This document shows positions 7,261 through 15,523 of a stretch of DNA of 30,574 nt, piece after piece. The notes under the pieces were generated by a model. That model searched no databases, was not told where the DNA came from, and saw only the letters and a program-made list of their open reading frames with translations. The position numbers were made by a program, and so were the translations under genes. The stretch is from VAZQ01 sp035263865. GTDB lineage: Bacteria; Pseudomonadota; Alphaproteobacteria; Rhizobiales; Xanthobacteraceae. Position 1 is the first letter of the stretch. The number at the start of each line of letters is the position of its first letter. The DNA lies in NCBI GenBank assembly GCA_035263865.1, contig DATFQX010000066.1:1-30574 (forward strand), read 5' to 3'.

Positions 7261-8241
7261 ATGGCACGGCTGACCCGATTGATGGCTGGTGCGATTGTGG
7301 TCAGCCTTAGCATCGGGGTTGCACAATCGCAGGAGTGGCCCACCCGGCCAGTGACCATGGTCGTTCCGTTTTCTGCGGGTGGCCCGGCAGACACGGTCGG
7401 CCGCATTCTGGCCCCCGGGCTTTCCGAGCTTCTGGGGCAACAAGTCATCATCGAAAATGTGGGCGGCTCCGGCGGTATGACCGGCAGCTACCGGGTGGCG
7501 AAGGCGGCGTCGGACGGTTACCAGTTCGTGCTCGGCAACCTCGGCACCCATGCCGCAAATCAGACGTTCTATAAAACGCCGCTCTACAACGCCTCAACCG
7601 ATTTCGCGCCCGTCATGCTGATCGCTCAGACGCCGTTGGTTCTGCTCGCGCGCAAGGATTTGCCTGCCGATAGTCTGCGGGAATTCATTGCCTATGCGAA
7701 GACCAATCAAACGAGCATGCAGTTCGGCTCAGGCGGAGCGGGTTCGGCGAGCCATCTCGCTTGCGTGCTGTTGAATACAGCTCTCGGTATCAATGTCACA
7801 CACGTTCCCTATCGCGGCGCCGCGCCGGCGATGCAGGACTTGATCGCTGGCCGGATCGATTACCAATGTCCCGACACGCCGATCGCGATCCCCCAGATTC
7901 AGAGCAAGATGGTCAAAGCGATTGCGATCCTCACGCGCGATCGCTCGCCGAGCCTGCCCGATCAGGCAACCGCGCACGAGCAAGGGTTGACCGATTTCGA
8001 CGCCTCCAACTGGTTTGCTGCGTTCTTCCCCAAAGGGACGCCCGCGGCGGTTGTCGAGAAGCTTCATGCTGCAACTCTCGCGACCATTACCACCCCCGCT
8101 GTGAAAAGGCGGATGCAGGAGATCGGGGCCGATCTCGTCACGCGCGAGCGCAGCTCGCCCGATTACCTGCAAAAATTCGTCGAGACCGAAATCGAAAAAT
8201 GGGCTGGGCCCATCAAGGCTAGCGGGGTCTCGATGGATTAA
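7261..8241 (+). CDS. TTT-family (Bug-type) periplasmic substrate-binding protein
   Basis: A 326-residue tripartite tricarboxylate transporter binding protein. The signal peptide covers residues 1 to about 23 (cleavage near AQSQ-EW). The mature start EWPTRPVTMVVPFSAGGPAD is the hallmark Bug motif, followed by NVGGSGGMTGSYRVAKA and the mid-domain VPYRGAAPAMQDLIAGRIDY. Family members bind carboxylates and diverse small organics in the periplasm. No TctA or TctB membrane genes are present, so it is an orphan binding protein, as is common in this family. A GGGGA at about 7253 supports the ATG. The palindrome at 7172-7191 lies upstream. Confidence 0.92.
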   Translation: MARLTRLMAGAIVVSLSIGVAQSQEWPTRPVTMVVPFSAGGPADTVGRILAPGLSELLGQQVIIENVGGSGGMTGSYRVAKAASDGYQFVLGNLGTHAANQTFYKTPLYNASTDFAPVMLIAQTPLVLLARKDLPADSLREFIAYAKTNQTSMQFGSGGAGSASHLACVLLNTALGINVTHVPYRGAAPAMQDLIAGRIDYQCPDTPIAIPQIQSKMVKAIAILTRDRSPSLPDQATAHEQGLTDFDASNWFAAFFPKGTPAAVVEKLHAATLATITTPAVKRRMQEIGADLVTRERSSPDYLQKFVETEIEKWAGPIKASGVSMD

Positions 8242-8303
8242 GCCATCGGCAACTGCCGGTCGCAGTGATCCGAACGAGCTCCAAGCATTGATCAGCTCGC
8301 ATC

Positions 8304-9200
8304 ATGCCAATCAGGCTCGCTGAAAACTTTCGCGCCGTGTTCTACGCGCCGTTCTATGCCGCCCAGGCACTCGGACTTTATGCAAAAGAAGGGGTCGACG
8401 TCGAATTGGTCAGTTCATCCGTTCCAGGCGATGGCGTATCGGCTCTCCTCGATGACACGATTGACCTTACATGGGGGGGGCCGATGCGGGTCATGAAAGC
8501 GCATGACGTGCAGCCAAACTCGCCGCTGGTCTGTTTTTGCGAAGTCGTCGCCCGGGACCCGTTCTTTCTCGTGGGCAGACATCGTGGTTCCGAATTTCAG
8601 CTGCGGGATTTGGCTTCGCTGAGATTTGCGGCAGTGTCCGAAGTTCCGACGCCTTGGATGTGCCTTCAGAACGACCTACGTGAGCACGGTATCGATCCAT
8701 CTCGGCTCGCTCGCACGCCCGATCAACCGATGAACGCCAATTTGGAAGCGCTGTGCAAGGGACAGCTTGATGTAGTGCAGCTCTTCGAACCCTATGCGTC
8801 CATGGCGGTGGAGTCGGGGGCGGGCGATATCCTCTATGCAGCCAGTGCGCGGGGACCAACCGTCTATACGACGTTCATTGCCACGAAGAGTGGAATTGCG
8901 CGTCATCGCCATGCATTTGCCGCCGTCACGCGCGCTATCCGGCATATGCAGGACTGGCTGATCGCACACAGTCCGGAGGAACTGGCCGAAATCGCCGCGC
9001 CGTTCTATCGCGATATCGCACGCACTATTCTGGTGAGTTCGCTCGGCCGTTATGGGCAGGTCGGCATTTGGGCTCGCGTTCCCGATGTTTCGAGGCAAGG
9101 CTTCACGCGGCTCGGTGAATGTCTCGTATCGGGCGGCTTTATTTCTCGGATGCCGTCATATGAGGAGTGCGTGGCTCAAACTTTGGACCGAAATTATTGA
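8304..9200 (+). CDS. NMT1/THI5-like (SsuA-type) ABC substrate-binding protein
   Basis: A 298-residue type II binding protein. The N-terminus RLAENFRAVFYAPFYAAQAL followed by GLYAKEGVDVELV is the classic NMT1/THI5-like pattern (as in nitrate, sulfonate, taurine and pyrimidine-precursor systems), and DDTIDLTWGGPMRVMKA forms part of the ligand cleft. No signal peptide is visible from the ATG at 8304 and none can be gained by a modest upstream extension, so it may be cytoplasmic or mis-started. It is 62 bases downstream of the TTT protein on the same strand, probably co-transcribed. No cognate permease or ATPase genes adjoin it. Confidence 0.85.
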   Translation: MPIRLAENFRAVFYAPFYAAQALGLYAKEGVDVELVSSSVPGDGVSALLDDTIDLTWGGPMRVMKAHDVQPNSPLVCFCEVVARDPFFLVGRHRGSEFQLRDLASLRFAAVSEVPTPWMCLQNDLREHGIDPSRLARTPDQPMNANLEALCKGQLDVVQLFEPYASMAVESGAGDILYAASARGPTVYTTFIATKSGIARHRHAFAAVTRAIRHMQDWLIAHSPEELAEIAAPFYRDIARTILVSSLGRYGQVGIWARVPDVSRQGFTRLGECLVSGGFISRMPSYEECVAQTLDRNY

Positions 9201-9233
9201 GCTGTCTGCTGACCTCTCTCGCCTCGCCAATCG

Positions 9234-9629
9234 CTACCGTTGCATCTGCATCATCTGATGCATCGGTGTCATGTTTTCATTGAGGTGGTCCATGATCCAA
9301 AGCGAGCCGCCGATCACCAGCGCGACGATCAGCACGCCGAAGGCGAGCGCGAGCACGTTGTTGGTGTTGTCGGGAGCCGTGTTGATGTGCAGAAAGAAGA
9401 CCAGGTGTACGCCCATCTGCGCGATCGCGAGCGCGACCAGCGCCACCGGGATTGCAGGACCCCAGATCAAGGAGGTCGTGAGGACGTAGAACGAGGCCGC
9501 GGTGAGCGCGCACGCGAGCACAAATCCAATGACATAGCGCGCGATCCCCTCGCGAACCGTCAGTTCCGCGGCATCCATGAATCCCGGTCCCACGTCGCCC
9601 GGGTCTCGCGTGTCGGTCTCGTGACTCAT
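9234..9629 (-). CDS. cyoD: Cytochrome bo3 ubiquinol oxidase subunit IV
   Basis: A 131-residue membrane subunit with three predicted helices: residues about 31-52 (YVIGFVLACALTAASFYVLT), 57-79 with HLVFFLHINT, and 86-110. This is the usual size and layout of CyoD, an assembly and stability subunit of the terminal quinol oxidase. The ATG at 9629 overlaps the cyoC stop as ATGA. An upstream in-frame ATG would lie inside cyoC and is rejected. The Met-rich C-terminal tail (MTPMHQMMQMQR) is noteworthy. No cyoE (haem O synthase) follows; the next gene downstream is convergent. Confidence 0.92.
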   Translation of the reverse strand: MSHETDTRDPGDVGPGFMDAAELTVREGIARYVIGFVLACALTAASFYVLTTSLIWGPAIPVALVALAIAQMGVHLVFFLHINTAPDNTNNVLALAFGVLIVALVIGGSLWIMDHLNENMTPMHQMMQMQR

Positions 9630-10318
9630 CGGCCTAATCCAATCAGATAAACGACGGTGAACAGGGCGACCCAGATGATGTCGAGGGCGTGCCAGAACAG
9701 GTTGAAGCACACCATGCGGCGCAGAATGTCCGCACGAAAACCCTTGACGAAGATTTGCGCCATCATCGTGCCCAGCCACAGGAGGCCGGCGCTGACGTGC
9801 AGTCCGTGCAGCCCGACGACGGCGAATAAAGACGAGAGGAACGCGCTGCGATCAGGGCCGGCGCCTTGCATGACCATGCCGGCGAAGTCCCGCCCCTCGA
9901 GCGCCAGGAATCCCAGGCCGAGGAGTCCCGTGACCAGCAGTGCGAGCTGTGTCCACAGCTGGCTGCGCGCTTCCGTGGCCACGGCCGACAGCCCGCAGGT
10001 GAAGCTTGAGACAAGCAGCAAGAACGTCTGCGCCACGATGCTCCACCAGTTGAACAGCTCGCGCCCGGAAGGCCCGCCGGCCGTGGCCGTTTGCAGCACG
10101 GCATGTGCAGCGAAGAAGGCCGAGAACATCACGATGTCGCTGAGCAGAAAGATCCAGAAGCCGTAGCCGGCAATCACGCGCTTTGCGGCCGGCCCGCCTT
10201 CGCCGTGACCGGTTGCATGCACGTAGCCGCGGCCAGCGCCGGCGCTGACCCAATCACGGCCGTGGCCGATCCGGTACGGATCGCTGGCGCGCTCGAACGG
10301 GGTATCGGCGGCGGTCAT
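9626..10318 (-). CDS. cyoC: Cytochrome bo3 ubiquinol oxidase subunit III
   Basis: A 230-residue haem-copper oxidase subunit III with five predicted helices. Visible blocks are GYGFWIFLLSDIVMFSAFFA, WWSIVAQTFLLLVSSFTCGL, GLHGLHVSAGLLWLG and NLFWHALDIIWVALFTVVYL, matching CyoC. The ATG at 10318 overlaps the cyoB stop (ATGA), and the stop overlaps cyoD the same way. The N-terminal 45 residues are polar and Gly/His-rich. It acts in the inner membrane as part of the CyoABCD complex. Confidence 0.93.
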   Translation of the reverse strand: MTAADTPFERASDPYRIGHGRDWVSAGAGRGYVHATGHGEGGPAAKRVIAGYGFWIFLLSDIVMFSAFFAAHAVLQTATAGGPSGRELFNWWSIVAQTFLLLVSSFTCGLSAVATEARSQLWTQLALLVTGLLGLGFLALEGRDFAGMVMQGAGPDRSAFLSSLFAVVGLHGLHVSAGLLWLGTMMAQIFVKGFRADILRRMVCFNLFWHALDIIWVALFTVVYLIGLGR

Positions 10319-12321
10319 GCCGGCTGGCCAGCGTGTTGCGCGAGCCATCGCTCGCGGGCTTGCCGGCGCGCGCGGTCGAACCGGGCGACCTCCTCCGCCG
10401 GAATCGAGTACTCCGTGACGTCGCGCCACGCGAACCAAACGAAGACCGCGTAGGCGGCGACGATCCCCAGGGCGACCATCCACCAGATGTGCCAAATCAG
10501 TGCAAAGCCGGTCATCGTGCAGAAGAAGGCCGTGATGAATCCGGTCGGGCTGTTTCTCGGCATCTCGATCGGCTCATACCGGGGCTCTGCCGACATTTGC
10601 TGCGCCTCCATCGCGCGCCGCTTGATCTCCCAATAGGGCTCCTCGCCCTGCACGTTCGGCAGCACCGCGAAATTGAATGGAGGCGGCGGCGATGCCGTCG
10701 CCCATTCGAGCGAGCGGCCATCCCAGGGATCGCCCGTCTCGTCGCGCAATTCGTCGCGCCGCCGGATGCTCACCACGAACTGGACCACCTGGCAGCCCGC
10801 GGCGGCGATCATGATGAGGATGCCCACTCCCGCGATGAGTACCCATGGGCGCCAGGCGGCTACCTCGTAGTGCTGCAAGCGCCGCGTCATGCCGAGAAGC
10901 CCGGCGACATAGAGCGGCATGAACACCACATAAAAGCCGAGGAGCGAGAGCCAGAACGCCGCCTTGCCCCAGCCTTCGTCAAGTTTGAACCCGAAGGCCT
11001 TGGGGAACCAGTACGTCACGCCGGCGAAGGCAGCGAATATCACGGCGGCGATGATGACGTTGTGGAAATGCGCGACCAGAAACAGGCTGTTGTGCAGCAA
11101 GAAGTCGGCGGGCGGGACGGAAAGAAGCACGCCGGTCATGCCGCCGATCACGAAGGTCACGAGGAATCCCATCGACCACAGCATCGGCGTCGTGAAGCGG
11201 ACGCGGCCCCCATACATCGTGAACAGCCAGTTGTAGATCTTCACGCCGGTGGGGACCGCGATGATGCTAGTGGTGATGCCGAAAAAGGCATTGACGTCGG
11301 CGCCGGCCCCCATGGTAAAAAAATGGTGCATCCAGACCAGGAAGGAGATGAGACAAATGGCCATGGTCGCTGCGACCATGGAGCGATAGTTGAACAAGGG
11401 CTTGCCGGAGAACGTGGAGATCACCTCGGAGTAGATGCCGAATGCTGGCAGGGCCAGGATGTAGACTTCCGGGTGCCCCCAGACCCAGATCAGGTTGATG
11501 AACATCATCATGTTGCCGCCGGCCTCGTTTCCGAAGAAATGGAAACCGAGATAGCGATCGAGCGCGAGCATTCCCAAAGTGGCGGTGAGGATCGGAAACG
11601 CCGCGATGATCAGCAAGTTGGAGGCGAGCGCGGTCCAGCAGAAAACTGTCATGCGCAAGTAGCTCATGCCGGGCGCGCGGATCTTGAGAATCGTGGTCAC
11701 GAAGTTGATGCCCGTCATGAGCGTGCCAACCCCCGAGATCAGCAGCGCCCACAGGTAGTAATCGACGCCGACGCCGGGAGAGTAGGGAAGCTCGGACAAG
11801 GGCGGATAAACCAGCCAGCCCGTGCGCGCGAACTCGCCGACGACGAGGGAGATGTTGACCAGGAGCGCGCCGGTTGCGGTGAGCCAAAAGCTCGTTGAAT
11901 TCAGCGTCGGAAACGCAACGTCGCGGACGCCGAGCTGCAACGGCACCGCGAAATTCATCAGCCCGATGATGATCGGCATGGCAGCGAAGAAAATCATGAT
12001 CGTGCCGTGCGCGGAAAAGATCTGGTCGTAGTGCTCCGGCGGAAGATAACCGGCGGCGCGGAACGCGACTGCCTGCTGCGAGCGCATCATGATGGCGTCG
12101 ATGAACCCGCGCAGCAGCATGACCATTCCGAGCAGGGTATACATCACGCCGATGCGTTTGTGGTCGACGCTGGTGATCCACTCACGCCAAAGGTAAGGCA
12201 GATAACCCTTGAGCACGACCCAAGCGAGGATCGCGAGGATGGTCAGCACCACCACCGAGCCGGCAACGAGCGGGATCGGTTGGCTCCACGGGATGGCGTC
12301 CCAGGTCAGTTTGCCGAACAT
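10315..12321 (-). CDS. cyoB: Cytochrome bo3 ubiquinol oxidase subunit I
   Basis: The catalytic subunit, 668 residues against 663 in E. coli. It holds the low-spin haem b and the binuclear haem-CuB centre that reduces O2 and pumps protons. Visible residues are His105 and His420 (low-spin haem), His283 and Tyr287 in WGHPEVY (CuB and cross-linked Tyr), His332/His333 in MHHFFTMG (CuB), His418 in VAHFH (high-spin haem), and Lys361 (K channel). The quinol-site set Arg71, Asp75, His97 and Gln100 (RGFID, HYDQIF) is present, so this is a quinol oxidase and not a cytochrome c oxidase. One base separates it from the cyoA stop. Confidence 0.96.
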   Translation of the reverse strand: MFGKLTWDAIPWSQPIPLVAGSVVVLTILAILAWVVLKGYLPYLWREWITSVDHKRIGVMYTLLGMVMLLRGFIDAIMMRSQQAVAFRAAGYLPPEHYDQIFSAHGTIMIFFAAMPIIIGLMNFAVPLQLGVRDVAFPTLNSTSFWLTATGALLVNISLVVGEFARTGWLVYPPLSELPYSPGVGVDYYLWALLISGVGTLMTGINFVTTILKIRAPGMSYLRMTVFCWTALASNLLIIAAFPILTATLGMLALDRYLGFHFFGNEAGGNMMMFINLIWVWGHPEVYILALPAFGIYSEVISTFSGKPLFNYRSMVAATMAICLISFLVWMHHFFTMGAGADVNAFFGITTSIIAVPTGVKIYNWLFTMYGGRVRFTTPMLWSMGFLVTFVIGGMTGVLLSVPPADFLLHNSLFLVAHFHNVIIAAVIFAAFAGVTYWFPKAFGFKLDEGWGKAAFWLSLLGFYVVFMPLYVAGLLGMTRRLQHYEVAAWRPWVLIAGVGILIMIAAAGCQVVQFVVSIRRRDELRDETGDPWDGRSLEWATASPPPPFNFAVLPNVQGEEPYWEIKRRAMEAQQMSAEPRYEPIEMPRNSPTGFITAFFCTMTGFALIWHIWWMVALGIVAAYAVFVWFAWRDVTEYSIPAEEVARFDRARRQARERWLAQHAGQPA

Positions 12322-12322
12322 G

Positions 12323-13306
12323 TCACCGCTCCGGCCGCGGACTGCCCGTCGCGCCCGCGCGTTCGATATTTGGCCCCGGACAGGGTGGAAGCTGTTGATT
12401 CACCACCGCGTTGAACAAGTTCGCGTCGACGCTGCGAAAGGTGAAAGGACGTACGTTGCTGCTTTGTTGGCAAAGCGCGAGATAACTCGTTCGGTCCAAT
12501 GCCGATCCGCTCTGTCGGGCGGTGGCAACCCACTGCGCAAACGCGTCTTTGGGTACGGCACGCACGGTGAAATTCATGTCGGAAAAGCCGCCGCCGCTGT
12601 ACTGCGCGGATTGACCATAAAACTCGCCGGACTTGTCGGCTGCCAAGTGCAGCTGCGTGACCATTCCGTTCATCGTGGCGATCATGGAGCCGAGCTGCGG
12701 CACAAAGAACATGTTCATGACGGAGGCCGACGTGAGCGAGAAGTGCACGGGGACCCCGGCGGGAACGACGAGCTCGTTGACGCTGGCGACGCCCTCCTCG
12801 GGATAGATGAACAGCCATTTCCAATCGAGCGAGACGACCTGCACCTCAGTCGGCTTGTCCGGCGAGCTGATCGGCTTGAAGGGATCGAGATCGTGCGACC
12901 CGATCCAGATCACGCCGCCAAGAAACAGAATGGTCAGGATAGGGATACCCCAGACGACGAGCTCGACGCCTCCGGAATAGACAAAATCGGGACGGTAGCG
13001 CGCCCGCATATTGGATGCGCGAAACCACCACCCGAAAGCCAATATCGCGATGATCGTGGGCACCACGATCACCAACATGATGCCCAAGGCATTGAGCAGG
13101 ATTTTTGCGCCGGCCGCGCCGATGGGGCCCTGCGCGTCCAGCACGCCGCCTGAACAGCCGCTCACCGACAGGAAAGCGATCAGGACAGCCGACATGCGGC
13201 AGGGCAGAGTGTGCCGCTGCAAAAGGCGTCTGACCCCCGACGACCTGGAGTCCGGCAGCTGCTTGACGGTCCCAGCCAGCGCCGCTTGCATGGCTTGCGC
13301 CTTCAT
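12323..13306 (-). CDS. cyoA: Cytochrome bo3 ubiquinol oxidase subunit II (lipoprotein)
   Basis: Subunit II: a lipoprotein signal with lipobox VSGC, two membrane helices (KILLNALGIMLVIVVPTIIA; VELVVWGIPILTILFLGGVI) and a periplasmic cupredoxin domain (VVSLDWKWLFIYPEEGVASV; SVMNMFFVPQLGSMI). The CuA cysteine pair and histidines are absent (GQSAQYSGGGFSDMNF), as expected for a quinol oxidase. The start is uncertain. The frame is open back to a TTG at 13354. ATG 13306 gives a long leader, TTG 13222 has a GGGGG upstream and a sensible signal length, and ATG 13195 seems too short. It follows leuD by 44 bases or more and may be co-transcribed with it. Confidence 0.9.
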   Translation of the reverse strand: MKAQAMQAALAGTVKQLPDSRSSGVRRLLQRHTLPCRMSAVLIAFLSVSGCSGGVLDAQGPIGAAGAKILLNALGIMLVIVVPTIIAILAFGWWFRASNMRARYRPDFVYSGGVELVVWGIPILTILFLGGVIWIGSHDLDPFKPISSPDKPTEVQVVSLDWKWLFIYPEEGVASVNELVVPAGVPVHFSLTSASVMNMFFVPQLGSMIATMNGMVTQLHLAADKSGEFYGQSAQYSGGGFSDMNFTVRAVPKDAFAQWVATARQSGSALDRTSYLALCQQSSNVRPFTFRSVDANLFNAVVNQQLPPCPGPNIERAGATGSPRPER

Positions 13307-13350
13307 CTCAGGCTTTGCCTCGACTGGAGTAGCGGAAAGCAAATTAAAGC

Positions 13351-14010
13351 TCAACCGGCGTTATTTCGATTTGTCACCTGATCAGTCGCACACTGAGTTG
13401 GACGATGGCATGCCCATGGCCGCCGTGTGCGATCGGCCGCCTTGAACGCGGCGATTTCGTCCATGTAGCTCGCTGTCAACGCGATGCTGTCCCAGCCGTT
13501 GAGCAGGCGCGTGCGGCGGACCGGATCGACCACGAAGCTGAAGGCTTTATCGCTGCACGTGATCGTCTGCTGCTCGAGATCGACGGTCACCGGCAGGCGA
13601 GGCTCCTCGCCGAGGAGGCTCATAAGGGCGGTCGCTTCGGCGTCTGAGACGGCGGCGGGTAAGAGCCCGTTCTCTACCGCATTCCCAGCGAAGATGTCGC
13701 CAAAGGATGGCGCGATCACGCATTGGATGCCGTAATCGAGGAGCGCATAGACCGCCGCCTCGCGCGAAGAACCGCAGCCGAAGTTGCGAGCGCCGACGAT
13801 GATCTTTGCCTCGCGCCAGGCCGGCTGGTTGAGGGGAAAATCCGGCCGCTCGCGCGCGTCGGCATCGAAGCGCAGATCGTGGAACAGCACTGCTCCAAGG
13901 CCGGCCGAGCGCGGCAATTTCAGAAAGCGCGCCGGCAGCAATTGATCCGTATTTAGATTGGCGACGTCGAGGGGGCAGGCGGTGGCAGTCAGTCGAGTGA
14001 ACTTGTTCAT
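13351..14010 (-). CDS. leuD: 3-isopropylmalate dehydratase-type small subunit (LeuD family)
   Basis: The swivelling small subunit of an aconitase-superfamily hydro-lyase, 219 residues. Family blocks are PLDVANLNTDQLLPARFL, NFGCGSSREAAVYALLDYGI (the phosphate/carboxylate-binding SREH-like loop, here SREA), VIAPSFGDIFAGNAVENGLL and LLNGWDSIALT. The substitution of SREH by SREA, along with the neighbours, leaves room for a substrate other than isopropylmalate. It starts 7 bases after the leuC stop with GAGGGG as ribosome-binding site. The C-terminal 20 residues (after AADRTRRPW) look like non-conserved read-through to a late stop. It could serve leucine synthesis or a catabolic hydratase. Confidence 0.92.
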   Translation of the reverse strand: MNKFTRLTATACPLDVANLNTDQLLPARFLKLPRSAGLGAVLFHDLRFDADARERPDFPLNQPAWREAKIIVGARNFGCGSSREAAVYALLDYGIQCVIAPSFGDIFAGNAVENGLLPAAVSDAEATALMSLLGEEPRLPVTVDLEQQTITCSDKAFSFVVDPVRRTRLLNGWDSIALTASYMDEIAAFKAADRTRRPWACHRPTQCATDQVTNRNNAG

Positions 14011-14017
14011 GCGCCCC

Positions 14018-15436
14018 TCATAGCTTGCGCCCGGCGATGAGCGGCCGCACGTCGGCGAGCCTTCCCATGACGGCGGCCGCCGCCACCATGGCCGGAGACA
14101 TCAAATGGGTGCGCGCGCCTGGTCCCTGCCTGCCGCGGAAATTGCGGTTGGTGGTCGAGGCGCACCTTTCCCCTGGCGCCACCACATCTCCGTTGATGCC
14201 GACGCACATGGAGCAGCCGGATTCGCCCCATTCGAGGCCAGCGTCACGGAAGATACGGTCGAGGCCTTCCTCCTCGGCCTGCCGTTTGACGGCGGACGAG
14301 CCCGGCGAGACCAGCCCGGGAACCTTGCTCTTGCGTCCCGATAGGACCGCGGCTGCCGCGCGCAGATCCTCGATCCGCGCGTTGGTGCAGGAGCCGATGA
14401 AGATGCGATCGATACCAATATCGGTGAGCTTCGTGCCAGGCTTGACCGCCATGTAGTCGAGCGCCTCGCGCAGATATTTCGCCCGCGCGGCGTCCGGTTC
14501 GCGTGCAGGGTCGGGTAAGCTGGCGTCGATCGGCAGCGCATCCTGTGGGCTCGTACCCCAGGTGACAATCGGCGCAATATCAGCCGCGTCGAGTTCGATC
14601 TCGCGGTCGAATTGCGCGTCGGCGTCAGTCGCCAGCGCGGTCCATGCCTCGACTGCTCTCTCGAATGCGCTCCCTTGCGGCGAATACGGCCGGCCTCTGA
14701 TATATCCAAAGGTCGTCTCGTCGGGCGCAATCATGCCGCTGCGCGCCCCCGCCTCGATCGACATGTTACACAGCGTGAGCCGGCCTTCCATGGATAGCGC
14801 GCGGATGGTGGACCCAGCGAACTCGACGGCATGGCCGCTCGCGCCATCGGCGCCAATGCGGGCAATGATTGCAAGCACGATGTCCTTGGCTGTAATGCCG
14901 GGAGCGAGGCGTCCATCGAGGCTTATGCGCATGCGCTTCGGCTTGCGCTGCCACAGCGTCTGCGTCATCAGGACATGGGCCACCTCCGAGGCGCCGATTC
15001 CGAAGGAATAGGTGCCGAGCGCACCATGCGTCGAGGTGTGGCTGTCGCCGCACACGATCAAGAGGCCGGGGAGGGTCAGACCCTGTTCGGGCCCCACCAC
15101 GTGGACGATTCCTTGACGGGGGTCGCCGATCCCGAACAGGGTTATGCCATGCTCCGCGGTGTTGTCCTCAAGCGTACGCACCATGCGGGCAATCTCGGGA
15201 TTATCGATGACGCGCCGAGGGCTGCGCGTGGGGACATAATGATCGGCGACAGCGAAGGTGAGGCCTCGCTCCGCCACGCGCGCGCCGCGTGCCTTGAGCT
15301 GGCTGAAAGCGTTGAACGACCCCTCATGCACAAAATGGCGATCGACCCACAGCAAGGCCTCGCCGTCCTCGCGCCGCACGATTTCATGCGCCGCCCACAG
15401 CTTGTCGAACAGGGTCAACGGGGCATTCATGCTCAT
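14018..15436 (-). CDS. leuC: 3-isopropylmalate dehydratase-type large subunit (LeuC family)
   Basis: The [4Fe-4S] catalytic subunit, 472 residues. Cluster ligands are Cys350 (FIGSCTN), Cys408 and Cys411 (GCSMCVGIN). Other blocks are CGDSHTSTHGALGTYSFGIG (129-148), GITAKDIVLAIIARIG, and CASTTNRNFRGRQGPGARTH near the C-terminus, all LeuC-like. The N-terminal substrate region departs from canonical LeuC: DRHFVHEGSFNAFSQL has a shortened loop where E. coli has HEVTSPQAF, and residues 61-80 differ strongly. With LeuD it forms the holoenzyme. It diverges from a LIV binding protein across 87 bases, and the plus-strand operon holds an isocitrate-lyase-type enzyme, so a catabolic role with a leucine-like acid is plausible. 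Confidence 0.92.
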   Translation of the reverse strand: MSMNAPLTLFDKLWAAHEIVRREDGEALLWVDRHFVHEGSFNAFSQLKARGARVAERGLTFAVADHYVPTRSPRRVIDNPEIARMVRTLEDNTAEHGITLFGIGDPRQGIVHVVGPEQGLTLPGLLIVCGDSHTSTHGALGTYSFGIGASEVAHVLMTQTLWQRKPKRMRISLDGRLAPGITAKDIVLAIIARIGADGASGHAVEFAGSTIRALSMEGRLTLCNMSIEAGARSGMIAPDETTFGYIRGRPYSPQGSAFERAVEAWTALATDADAQFDREIELDAADIAPIVTWGTSPQDALPIDASLPDPAREPDAARAKYLREALDYMAVKPGTKLTDIGIDRIFIGSCTNARIEDLRAAAAVLSGRKSKVPGLVSPGSSAVKRQAEEEGLDRIFRDAGLEWGESGCSMCVGINGDVVAPGERCASTTNRNFRGRQGPGARTHLMSPAMVAAAAVMGRLADVRPLIAGRKL

Positions 15437-15457
15437 CGGCCGGGATCAGCACGGCGA

Positions 15458-15486
15458 GCGCAATATAGAAGGCCCCGCCGCGCAAT
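15458..15486 (+). repeat. GCGCAAT direct repeat in the leuC/binding-protein divergent gap
   Basis: GCGCAAT occurs at 15458-15464 and again at 15480-15486, with starts 22 bases apart, about two helical turns. The gap is the only space between the divergent leuC and binding-protein starts and must hold both promoters. The spacing suits a dimeric activator or repressor, but a 7-base repeat in GC-rich DNA may be chance. Confidence 0.25.
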
Positions 15487-15523
15487 GTTAGTCTGTCGCG
15501 CGGTCCTCGGATGGGAGGTTCCA

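Noticed and set aside
10333..11898. 521-codon plus-strand open frame opposite cyoB
   Set aside because: The product is Asp/His/Glu/Arg-rich with no domain, while the minus strand encodes CyoB with all haem and copper ligands.
12209..13153. Plus-strand open frame opposite cyoA
   Set aside because: Antisense shadow of clear CyoA; no family resemblance.
14831..15523. N-terminal extension of the binding protein to a 640-residue product
   Set aside because: The extra 231 codons lie antisense to leuC; a good ribosome-binding site and a Tat leader mark the start at 15524.
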